DNA of 64,000 bases from Anabaena sp. WA102 (GTDB taxonomy: Bacteria > Cyanobacteriota > Cyanobacteriia > Cyanobacteriales > Nostocaceae), in assembly GCF_001277295.1 (NCBI RefSeq), contig NZ_CP011456.1, positions 3,298,001 through 3,362,000 on the forward strand, written 5' to 3'. The notes beneath the pieces were generated by a model that saw only the letters and a list, made by a program, of their open reading frames with translations, did no database searches and was not told the origin of the DNA. Made by a program: the position numbers and the translations under genes. Shown here piece by piece: positions 9,169-17,110 of this stretch (the first letter of the stretch is position 1; each line of letters starts with the position of its first letter).

Positions 9169-11904
9169 TTATTTTTCATCCTCTTCCCAATTCAAAATTT
9201 TTGAATCTAATTGTTTCAGGGTTTCTTTCACTGTATTGTCTAATGTATGACGGTCATACCCCTGGCTTGATTCTGCTTCGATTTCAATGGTAATTTTGAT
9301 GTTGGATGCTCCTGCTTGAAGTGGTGTAATTACACCACGAACTAGATTAGATAGTTTACTCCAAGGTAAATCTGCTTTAAATTTGACTTTTTTAACTTTA
9401 GTTTGAGTTTTTGCTTCACTGGAAGGATTGACATTATAAGTTCCAGATGGAGTTTCAACTTTGCCAGGATTTACTAGAGGATTTTCAACCGTTGAATTAC
9501 CTGATGAAGTTTGACTTATATTTTCTGGTGTTTTATTACTATGAGAATCTGAATTATTATTTGAATTATTATCAGATTGAGTTTGTAACTGTGTTTTTTC
9601 TGCTTGAGCAAGTTCAGGACGTACTAAAATAGCTGCTAATGTCACTTCATGAAGATTATCTTCATAATAAAGTTTTTCATTAAATCTAACACCAAATTTA
9701 CCTTCTTTAACTCCTATTTTCACTGCTTCTAAAATGACTAATTCATTTTCTAATAAAGGTTTCTGTCCAGGAGTTCTGAGAGAGTTATTATAAATATCTT
9801 GTAAACTTTTCTCAGTTTCATTAGCACTTAATCCCTTTAAAAGTACATTTGGTGCAATCTTAGAAATAATATGGCGTTGATTTTTGAGGTGATTTTCTAT
9901 CCGTTCTAGCCAAGAATTACCTTCTACTTTTGTAGCTGTACTAAAATCATTATAATCTATAGTATTTTGACCACACCATGCTAGATGACGATAAGCTACA
10001 ATCAAACCGTTTACTGTGTCTTTTTTCGCTTGGCTCAGTTTGTCCTGTAAATCAGTTTTAGATGATAATGAAAGAGTCTTTTTCAGGTCTTGATCTTCTG
10101 TGATAGCACTTAAAGCCAAATAGCGTTTTAGGTGCTTTTCTAGTGTTACATAATTAGCAGCATCTACAATTACTAAAAATACTGTGTTTTTATAAATGCG
10201 AAAAGATGTATTGCTAAATAATTCTTGGGTAAATTTCTCAGTCTCTTCATCTCCCTTTTTATAATTAGGATGTAAAATCACTAATTTAAACTTAGTATGA
10301 TCAGGAATATCCTGAGACTCTTTCCAAATATGGGTTTCAAAAAATTTACTTTTAGGCTGTTCTTTGATTAATTCCCGTAATTTATCTGTAATTTGTTCAT
10401 CATCAATTAATTGCTCCCTATCAACAATAACTCGGTTTAGATTGGGTTCATTTTTAAAACTATAAAGAGGTTTTTCTTCATGAAAATACCAAAGATTATC
10501 GGCTAATTTTGCTATAGCATCTCCAATGATCGTAGAAGGAATACTACTATTAAGTAAGGCTATTCTTAACCAAGATAAACTAACTCCTCTTCTATCTGAA
10601 CCACTAAAAGAATAGAAAAATACTCCTGTTGCTAATTTGGACGCAATATTATATTTTTCATATTCACTTCCCATATCTCTATCAATCTGTTGAGATTTAC
10701 CCATGATATCGGAAGTAATAATACTATCAAATTCATTGCCAATATGTTTAATTAATTCTCGTTTTAATGCTGGATTTGATAGGTTTATTTGTGATGATTG
10801 AATTAAAGGATCTGCACCTTGTTTATAAAGGTCTTTAATTACTTCTGCTAATAGCCTTAATACTCCTCTAGTGCGCTGAAATGTAGGAAATGAACCCCAT
10901 CTTTCATACAGAGTATCTATCAATTCGGGATGAAAAGGATAGGCTTGTTCTATTTTATCCCGATAGCTAATTTCTTTGACTTCTGAGGGTACATCATTAC
11001 CTAGTTGTTGATAAAGACGAAAATAGGTTTCTGCTGTTTGTTTATGCTGGTCAATATCTCCTATACTATCAAATAAACGTTTTCTGACAACTTCATAAAT
11101 TTCTACACCATCTACAGGTACATAAATAGTTTCTACTCTACCAGCTATTTTTTCTAATTGAGATAATGCTCTAGTTGCGGCTTCATCAAATTGTTCTAAA
11201 TCACTTTTTGGTAAAGTAAGAATTAACACTGAATTATTAGAAGCGGCGATGACTTCGGTAATTTCTTGTAAAAATACTAAAGTTTGTCCTTGGGCAATTT
11301 TTTCCTGTTTTTCTAGTTGGTTAGCTTTGGTAATATATGCTAATAATTCATCTATTAAAATCAAAACTGAGCCACTTTGTTTGATGATTTCTCTTAATAT
11401 TTCTTTCCCTGGAGCAATACGTTTTTGGTCATGGTCTTTAATTAAATGATAACAACCCAGTTGTTCTGCTATTTTCCCCCAAGGAGTTTTACCATTAATT
11501 ACATCAGCTTCTGTTCCTACAAATACCGCTACTTTGGTACTAGGAATTGATAAGTTATTAGCTAAAGATTGAATTTGGGATAAATGATTAATTTCACTAA
11601 ATGATTTAACCAGATGATAAATTGCTAATAAAGAATGGGTTTTACCACCTCCAAAAGGGGTTTGTAGTTGAATAACTTTATCTCCCGTACTATTAGCTAT
11701 ACAGGTTAAAACGTTACAAATTAATCTTTGTAAACCGCTAGTTAAATAGGTTTTTTCAAAGAATAAACGAGCGTCTAAATATTCTTGGGGTGCTGTACCT
11801 TTAACCACTTCTGCAATATCCACAGCAAAGGATGATTCGTTAAATGTACCGTCACAAATTTCTTTTCTTGGGGTGGCAATATTCCACCATGCTGGTAATG
11901 TCAT
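9169..11904 (-). CDS. DUF499 (COG1483-type) AAA+ ATPase
   Basis: The predicted protein is about 911 residues. The start at 11904 is preferred over an upstream one at 11946 because AGGAG lies 9 nt before it and the protein then begins MTLPAWWNIATPR. The Walker A motif is TPFGGGKTHS, followed by the family-typical hydrophobic run, and Walker B is VLILIDELLAY. The C-terminal 200 residues carry a low-complexity Asn/Ser linker and then a small conserved tail. DUF499 ATPases are repeatedly found next to DUF1156 methylases and large helicases in defence islands, and both partners are encoded upstream here. The biochemical role is not settled; ATP-driven remodelling in DNA modification or restriction is the usual inference. 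A vapBC pair and a MITE array separate it from its partners. Confidence 0.85.
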   Translation of the reverse strand: MTLPAWWNIATPRKEICDGTFNESSFAVDIAEVVKGTAPQEYLDARLFFEKTYLTSGLQRLICNVLTCIANSTGDKVIQLQTPFGGGKTHSLLAIYHLVKSFSEINHLSQIQSLANNLSIPSTKVAVFVGTEADVINGKTPWGKIAEQLGCYHLIKDHDQKRIAPGKEILREIIKQSGSVLILIDELLAYITKANQLEKQEKIAQGQTLVFLQEITEVIAASNNSVLILTLPKSDLEQFDEAATRALSQLEKIAGRVETIYVPVDGVEIYEVVRKRLFDSIGDIDQHKQTAETYFRLYQQLGNDVPSEVKEISYRDKIEQAYPFHPELIDTLYERWGSFPTFQRTRGVLRLLAEVIKDLYKQGADPLIQSSQINLSNPALKRELIKHIGNEFDSIITSDIMGKSQQIDRDMGSEYEKYNIASKLATGVFFYSFSGSDRRGVSLSWLRIALLNSSIPSTIIGDAIAKLADNLWYFHEEKPLYSFKNEPNLNRVIVDREQLIDDEQITDKLRELIKEQPKSKFFETHIWKESQDIPDHTKFKLVILHPNYKKGDEETEKFTQELFSNTSFRIYKNTVFLVIVDAANYVTLEKHLKRYLALSAITEDQDLKKTLSLSSKTDLQDKLSQAKKDTVNGLIVAYRHLAWCGQNTIDYNDFSTATKVEGNSWLERIENHLKNQRHIISKIAPNVLLKGLSANETEKSLQDIYNNSLRTPGQKPLLENELVILEAVKIGVKEGKFGVRFNEKLYYEDNLHEVTLAAILVRPELAQAEKTQLQTQSDNNSNNNSDSHSNKTPENISQTSSGNSTVENPLVNPGKVETPSGTYNVNPSSEAKTQTKVKKVKFKADLPWSKLSNLVRGVITPLQAGASNIKITIEIEAESSQGYDRHTLDNTVKETLKQLDSKILNWEEDEK

Positions 11905-11950
11905 TGTTTTTTCTCCTGTTATTTGATTTGGTAATAATATAATCAATTAG

Positions 11951-12436
11951 TTAAGGATAAGGGAGTAAATTAATTCCAGAAATAAAGCGATAATCACTTT
12001 GGTTCTTTGTTAGTAAAGGAAAATTATTAATAATAGATGTAGCAGCAATAAAGGCATCTGGCATTAATAATCCATGACTTAAACGGTAGGTTTTGATTAA
12101 TTCTACCGTAAAAATTGATATATTATCATTGATTTGGCTAATGTCATAACGGGATAAAAATTTGTTGATATGCTGTAATTCTAGTTTGTTTCTACAGCCT
12201 ACTATTAATTCCATTTCAGTAATAACGCTAATACTAAGGAACGCAAATTTAATAACCTGCAATTCTGACTTAACCTGAAATGGTGCGTTACGCTGTCGCT
12301 AACACACCCTACTTTTGCACTTTATTTAATTCATATTCCTAATCTGATTCGTTTTTTCTTCTAAATCAAGACGATTAATAGCTATGTCAATATTACGACT
12401 AACATCTATTAATATATCTGTATCTACTAAAATCAT
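11951..12436 (-). pseudogene. vapC: VapC-type PIN toxin, disrupted by a 102-bp element
   Basis: The N-terminus starts at 12436 as MILVDTDILIDVSRN, with the first acidic PIN residues. It runs into an in-frame stop inside an inserted element (12238-12339). The C-terminal 100 codons continue after it (SVITEMELIVG, then MPDAFIAATS with the later acidic residues). Removing the element and one copy of the 3-bp duplication TAA restores NQISISVITE and a 126-residue VapC-like ribonuclease. As it stands the toxin should be inactive, because the fragment at 11951-12262 lacks the N-terminal catalytic aspartate. It lies 3 nt downstream of its antitoxin gene. Confidence 0.88.
12238..12339. mobile_element. 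Small MITE inserted in vapC, 3-bp duplication
   Basis: The element is 102 bp and bounded by GGAACGCAAATTTAATAA and the roughly inverse TTATTTAATTCATATTCC. It is flanked by TAA on both sides (12235-12237 and 12340-12342). It contains the widespread cyanobacterial inner sequence GGTGCGTTACGCTGTCGC. It introduces stop codons into vapC. Confidence 0.82.
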
Positions 12437-12439
12437 AAT

Positions 12440-12664
12440 TTATCTCCACTCTTTTTGTCTAATATTTTTCACCCATTCAGTGCTATTTTCCATATCTGTT
12501 CTATCAGACCATATTCCAATAAAAGGCTCTTCTTTTAATGGAGTTAATTCTGGTTTTTTTGGAAGTATAGAAAGGATTTTTGTTTGCAAAATTTGTTTTT
12601 CTTCCAAGGTTAAAGTATTGATGATGTGAACTAGGGAATCAACTAATTGTAAGTTCATAAACAA
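12440..12664 (-). CDS. vapB: VapB-like antitoxin
   Basis: This 74-residue protein has a helical N-terminal half (LVDSLVHIINTLTLEEKQ) and a C-terminal FIGIWSDRTDM segment. That segment is characteristic of the antitoxins paired with PIN toxins in cyanobacteria, where the tail usually threads into the toxin active site. Its stop lies 3 nt before the vapC start, the usual spacing for a cotranscribed pair. The partner toxin is broken, so this is an orphan antitoxin that could still bind other VapC proteins. Family assignment rests on context and the tail motif; no ribbon-helix-helix signature is obvious. Confidence 0.72.
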   Translation of the reverse strand: MFMNLQLVDSLVHIINTLTLEEKQILQTKILSILPKKPELTPLKEEPFIGIWSDRTDMENSTEWVKNIRQKEWR

Positions 12665-12714
12665 CTCCTTGTGATTTTGTTTGAATTTTGGCTAACATTT
12701 ATTAACTAGTATTA

Positions 12715-13198
12715 ACTAGCAAGAGAAATTACAGTTTCAGATGCTGTAGGTTGGGTTGAGGAACGAAACCCAACATTTGTAAGTTATTACTTGTTAGCTT
12801 TTGTTGGGTTTCACTTCGTTCTACTCAACCTACGGACTAGCAAGAGAAATTACAGGTTCAGATGCTGTAGGTTGGGTTGAGGAACGAAACCCAACATTTG
12901 TAAGTTATTACTTGTTAGCTTTTGTTGGGTTTCACTTCGTTCTACTCAACCTACGGACTAGCAAGAGAAATTACAGGTTCAGATGCTGTAGGTTGGGTTG
13001 AGGAACGAAACCCAACATTTGTAAGTTATTACTTGTTAGCTTTTGTTGGGTTTCACTTCGTTCTACTCAACCTACGGACTAGCAAGAGAAATTACAGGTT
13101 CAGATGCTGTAGGTTGGGTTGAGGAACGAAACCCAACATTTGTAAGTTATTACTTGTTAGCTTTTGTTGGGTTTCACTTCGTTCTACCCAACCTACGG
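12715..13198 (+). repeat. Four-unit tandem array of a MITE plus flank, 121-bp period
   Basis: Four near-identical 121-bp units start at 12715, 12836, 12957 and 13078. Each has an 88-bp imperfect palindrome (first at 12746-12833) with ends GTAGGTTGGGTTGAG and CTACTCAACCTAC, plus a 33-bp spacer beginning GGACTAGCAAGAG. The palindrome is a common cyanobacterial MITE; the spacer is copied with it. Overlapping plus-strand reading frames here are just repeat translations. The array lies between the DUF1156 methylase and the vapBC pair. Confidence 0.93.
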
Positions 13199-13253
13199 AC
13201 TTCAGATCCTCTCCCTATAGAAAAGAGGTGTAATAATTTTCCAACAACCCTGA

Positions 13254-15977
13254 TTAAAACAACCCTAATTGTTTACCTTCATTTCCTCCCTTTTGATAAC
13301 TTTCCCGTCCATAAAGTAAACCTTGTAACATCTGCTTTTCCTTATCACCATCTGGTAATACTTCAGAAATAGATTGTGCTACTTGCCAAAAGGCATTATT
13401 GTTTAATTGTCCTGTGTTGGTTAAAAGTTCTGTAATTTTCTCTCTATTATTCTTCTCCCATAATAATAACATTTGATGCAGGATATCAATCATGTTTTCT
13501 AGTTTTTCTTGGTCAATAAATTTTTTATCTCTGTCCTTGGGACTGAGGACAGTAATAAATTCTTTATCTTTCTTAATAAATCCCTTATTCCAATATTCCG
13601 TAATTTCTATACCACAAGCAGAGGCTAATTTTCGTCCTTCGTCAAATATGACTTTACTATTACCAAATGTCCAGCGCCATAGTAAATAAAAGCGGGTTTG
13701 GGGGTCAATTCCTCCCAGTTCTTGCGGGTTTTTGAGAATTTTAGTTAATGCGTATTCACTAACGGTTTTACGGATAAATTCTAATAGGGTTGCTGCTTCT
13801 ATGGTGTCTCCTGCATAAGTTTCTACGGTTTGGTATTTTCCAAATACTTCTAATGCAGGACCAATAGCAGAAATAAAGAAGTCACTACCGCTGATTCCTT
13901 GACTCCAAAAATGGTCTAATCTTTCTTTGATCTTTTCCTGTACTTGGGTTTCTATTTCTTCAAAATAGGCTGTTTCTTCACTGGTGCGTTTACGACATAC
14001 CATATATATTGATGATGCTAATACGGCTGATTCTTGTCCTCTTAATCTAGCTTTCATTTCGCTATGAATGGGAATACTTGCAGTTAGATATAAATTAGCT
14101 TTTGAAAGTGCATTAATAATAGTTTCCCAAGCATCTGTAGATTTATGGGCAAAAACAATAACAGCTATTCCTGATGGTTTTAAGGTGCGGGAAATTTCTT
14201 GAAACGCTTGGCCTATTTTATCTTCAAAAAATTGTTTATCTTTATTCCCATATCTGACACTATCCCAGCCCTTCATTTCTGTAATTTCTTCTGATTTAGG
14301 AGTGAGAGGAGTAGCAAATAATTCGGGGTAGTATTCACCTATTGTTCTTGATAACCAAACATAGAAAAAATCTGATAAATCAGCATAAGTAACGCTGTTA
14401 TAATAAGGTGGATCTGTGATAATTGCATCAAAGTAATTATCAGGATAAAATAAATTTGTTGCTGATGATTGGGTTGTTGTAGCAAAACTAAGTGAGGATA
14501 TTGAATTGCTGTTAATAACTCTAATTACCCATTCTAAGGCTGAATTAAAATCTCCTGTTGAATGACTTAATGGATTTAATTCTAAATAGTCCCATACCAT
14601 ACCTAATGCTTGACGGGTAAAAGTATGATTAATTTTTTCGCCTGTATTATGCCAACTACACAAAGTTGAATTGTAATCAATTTGCCTATCTATAATTAAA
14701 GCCAAATAAGTAGCGATCGCTTTAGCATAATCTTCATCATACCCTTCTTTTAAGATTAATTGATGAGCTTGTTTTACAGCATCAGCAAACGTAATTAAAG
14801 CTAACTTTTGACGGGAATTAAATAAAGATCCCCAGGTATTCATTCCATATAAAGGAACATTAAAAACACCACTCATTAAAGGTAATTCTTCATCAGGAAT
14901 AGGATCAATACCCCACTTATCCCATAAATCATTCTGCTTAGATTCTAAATAAGATTGAGCATCATTAAATATTTCCATATCTTCAGCAGTTGCTAACCGA
15001 TAGGTTTTACCAGATTGTTTAGGATTGTGTAAAACCACCGCAACCATTCTTTGACTAGCAATACCATCTATAAATTGTTTTCTAGTATCTTTATCAGTTA
15101 AACTACTACCACAACAGGGACAAATTACCTTAGCTCTTGCTACTGTACCCGTTGTAGGATCAAAATCAATATTATCATTTGCGACAATTTCAAAATCAAT
15201 TTGATTATTTCCTGATTCATGAATAATAGGAATAATTTTTAAAGCAACCTTTTTATTATCTTTTTTAGCTAACCAAGTTTGACGCATGAGGGGAATTTCC
15301 ACCCTACAATCAGGATTTTGACAAGTAACAGTTCTTGCCCAAATATAACCTACAGGGATGCGTCCATCGGTTTCATGGGGGTAAAATGTACCGATTTCCT
15401 TCTTGGCTGTTTCTAATACCCAATTACCCCATTTTTTCACATCTTCCAATAGAGGATTATATTCCTGTTCAAGTGTGGGATTTTGAACTTCTTTGTTTTT
15501 AGCATCTGCAAGTTCAATAATTCTAGTTTTTAATTGTCCATATTTTTGGGGAAATTCTAAAGTAGCTTTTTCAATTAAAACCGCTACAGGGTTTAAATCA
15601 TTAGCATAGGTTTCACAACCCAATCTCAACGCTTCCAAAGGAATAGAACCACCACCAGAAAAGGGGTCTAAAACCTTGGGAGGAATCCCATTATTAGCTT
15701 TTAAAATATCTGCTCTAGCTTGATTTAATAATTCTTGATTATTAGCATTTTCCCATTTAGAAAGTTCTGCTATAAATTGATTTTTCTGTTTAATTTCTGA
15801 TTCAGTAAAAGCCGGAACTAAAGCAGCATAAATAGTAGCACGGGAAGCAGCTAAAGGTCGTCTTGCCCACCAAATATGTAAGGTAGAAATATGTCCATGT
15901 CTAATGTTTTTTTCTTTAGCGGAATATTCGCTAACTTCTTGGATGGGAAATGATTGTTCTATAGCTGCTTGGTTCAT
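13254..15977 (-). CDS. DUF1156 (COG1743-type) DNA methyltransferase
   Basis: The product is 907 residues. The N-terminal DUF1156 region contains the typical HIWWARRPLAASRA stretch. It is followed by the AdoMet-binding motif LDPFSGGGSIPLEALRLG. A zinc-ribbon-like Cys pattern is present (CQNPDC, then CPCCGSS). The catalytic motif IV reads TDPPYYNSVTYADLSDFFYVW. DPPY points to N6-adenine or N4-cytosine methylation, and families with this architecture are annotated as adenine-specific. Together with the Snf2/DUF3883 helicase and the DUF499 ATPase it makes up a methylase-helicase-ATPase defence set. It likely marks host DNA so that the other parts spare it; this is inference from the family, not shown here. 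It is the fourth gene from the promoter-proximal XRE gene. Confidence 0.9.
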   Translation of the reverse strand: MNQAAIEQSFPIQEVSEYSAKEKNIRHGHISTLHIWWARRPLAASRATIYAALVPAFTESEIKQKNQFIAELSKWENANNQELLNQARADILKANNGIPPKVLDPFSGGGSIPLEALRLGCETYANDLNPVAVLIEKATLEFPQKYGQLKTRIIELADAKNKEVQNPTLEQEYNPLLEDVKKWGNWVLETAKKEIGTFYPHETDGRIPVGYIWARTVTCQNPDCRVEIPLMRQTWLAKKDNKKVALKIIPIIHESGNNQIDFEIVANDNIDFDPTTGTVARAKVICPCCGSSLTDKDTRKQFIDGIASQRMVAVVLHNPKQSGKTYRLATAEDMEIFNDAQSYLESKQNDLWDKWGIDPIPDEELPLMSGVFNVPLYGMNTWGSLFNSRQKLALITFADAVKQAHQLILKEGYDEDYAKAIATYLALIIDRQIDYNSTLCSWHNTGEKINHTFTRQALGMVWDYLELNPLSHSTGDFNSALEWVIRVINSNSISSLSFATTTQSSATNLFYPDNYFDAIITDPPYYNSVTYADLSDFFYVWLSRTIGEYYPELFATPLTPKSEEITEMKGWDSVRYGNKDKQFFEDKIGQAFQEISRTLKPSGIAVIVFAHKSTDAWETIINALSKANLYLTASIPIHSEMKARLRGQESAVLASSIYMVCRKRTSEETAYFEEIETQVQEKIKERLDHFWSQGISGSDFFISAIGPALEVFGKYQTVETYAGDTIEAATLLEFIRKTVSEYALTKILKNPQELGGIDPQTRFYLLWRWTFGNSKVIFDEGRKLASACGIEITEYWNKGFIKKDKEFITVLSPKDRDKKFIDQEKLENMIDILHQMLLLWEKNNREKITELLTNTGQLNNNAFWQVAQSISEVLPDGDKEKQMLQGLLYGRESYQKGGNEGKQLGLF

Positions 15978-16002
15978 GGTTTTAGTGGTTGTGAGGTTTT
16001 CA

Positions 16003-16033
16003 GATCCCCGACTTCTTAGAGAAGTCGGGGATC
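16003..16033. repeat. GATCCCCGACTTC palindrome between methylase and Rpn genes
   Basis: A near-perfect 31-bp inverted repeat, GATCCCCGACTTC plus loop plus its complement. It sits in the 102-bp gap upstream of the methylase start. Related hairpins lie at 17080-17110 and 21737-21771. It could act as a processing or weak termination site inside the operon. Confidence 0.8.
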
Positions 16034-16079
16034 TTTTGGAGGGGTATCTTTAGCAGAGAAGTCAGGGATCTGAATTTGG

Positions 16080-17039
16080 TTAATTTTGCGGTAAATAGGA
16101 ATCAATTAACTGCTGAAATTCCTCCAGAGAATTAACATGAATACTGGGTAAAAGTAAATTTTCCAGGATAGACATATTATCAATTCCCTTAATAGTATAG
16201 ATCATCTTTTCTGGAAGATTAGCAAATCTACTGGAGAGGATTTTGATAATGTTTTCTTGACAAGTTTTTCTAGCACCAATTTCCTTACCTTTTGCTTGGG
16301 CGTTTTCTTCAATAGTGCTGAGGAATGGCATATTTAACTCCTTTTCGTAATCATCTAATTTGGTTTCAAATGCTGTTTGTAATGGTGGTGGTAAAGTCAT
16401 CATTTTATCAATGATCTTAACTAGATTAATAATATCAAACTTAGTTAAGCCCTTTTGATATAATGCTCTAACTAAACTCCATTTCCATTGTTCTCTTTCA
16501 GTTAAATTACTAGTGGTAGCTTTGGTTTTCAGATGTGCCATTACTATTGTAGCAAAGAGATTATCACTTGTGGTTAGATATTCCCATTCATAGTCTAATA
16601 GTTTGACTATACTAAATTCAATTTTTACTCTACTATTACCTAAACCATATTCATAACTATTTGGTCGCCATTTTTTGTTTTCATCTCCTAATATTGCTAA
16701 ACTAATTACTGGTTGATTAAATAAATCAAAAGAACGATAATTGTAGATAAACATTCTTTTTGGAAACTCTTTATCATATTGACTTTGTACTTCTATATGA
16801 ATTAAAATCCAAATTATTTCACCATTTAATAACCACACTTGAAACAATTTATCCGCATACCGTTTTTCTGTTTGACTTGATGCGGTAATTTGTTCTAATT
16901 CCTTATCTAAAGATATTGGTTGTTTACTCCAGTCAATTTCTTGGTGAATTTCTGGATAGAAGAATAGTAAGAATAATTCCAGATATTCTCCTATTGCTTC
17001 TTTCCATGTATCATCATAATTTGCGGTAATGTCGCTCAT
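16080..17039 (-). CDS. Rpn-family (recombination-promoting) nuclease-like protein
   Basis: The likely start is the ATG at 17039 (MSDITANYDDTWKEAIG), giving 319 residues. The longer frame reads through a hairpin repeat and should be discarded. The sequence matches cyanobacterial Rpn/transposase-like proteins with a PD-(D/E)XK fold: an N-terminal YDDTWKEAIGEYLE helix, a central WILIHIEVQSQYD strand with the acidic E and Q, then RMFIYNYRSFDLF. Rpn proteins are associated with defence and with recA-independent recombination. The gene lies between the helicase and the methylase with a related hairpin on each side, so it may be a later insertion rather than a core component. The C-terminus (LPEKMIYTIKGI, then LEEFQQLIDSYL) is typical of the family. 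Confidence 0.82.
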   Translation of the reverse strand: MSDITANYDDTWKEAIGEYLELFLLFFYPEIHQEIDWSKQPISLDKELEQITASSQTEKRYADKLFQVWLLNGEIIWILIHIEVQSQYDKEFPKRMFIYNYRSFDLFNQPVISLAILGDENKKWRPNSYEYGLGNSRVKIEFSIVKLLDYEWEYLTTSDNLFATIVMAHLKTKATTSNLTEREQWKWSLVRALYQKGLTKFDIINLVKIIDKMMTLPPPLQTAFETKLDDYEKELNMPFLSTIEENAQAKGKEIGARKTCQENIIKILSSRFANLPEKMIYTIKGIDNMSILENLLLPSIHVNSLEEFQQLIDSYLPQN

Positions 17040-17079
17040 AATTAATATTATATCCCTGGTTATTTTATTAATTTTATCA

Positions 17080-17110
17080 GATCCCGGACTTCTTAGAGAA
17101 GTCCGGGATC
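17080..17110. repeat. GATCCCGGACTTC palindrome at the helicase stop codon
   Basis: A perfect 13-bp stem GATCCCGGACTTC with a short loop. Its edge touches the TAG stop of the helicase gene (17110-17112) and it precedes the Rpn start by 40 bp. It is a sequence variant of the hairpin at 16003-16033. Confidence 0.82.

Noticed and set aside
12715..13198. Possible CRISPR array
   Set aside because: Units of 121 bp with near-identical spacers and an internal palindrome; no 20-40 bp repeat with unique spacers and no cas genes.
12801..13372. Three overlapping plus-strand frames of 66-109 residues
   Set aside because: They only translate the 121-bp tandem repeat and repeat the same peptide; no independent coding evidence.
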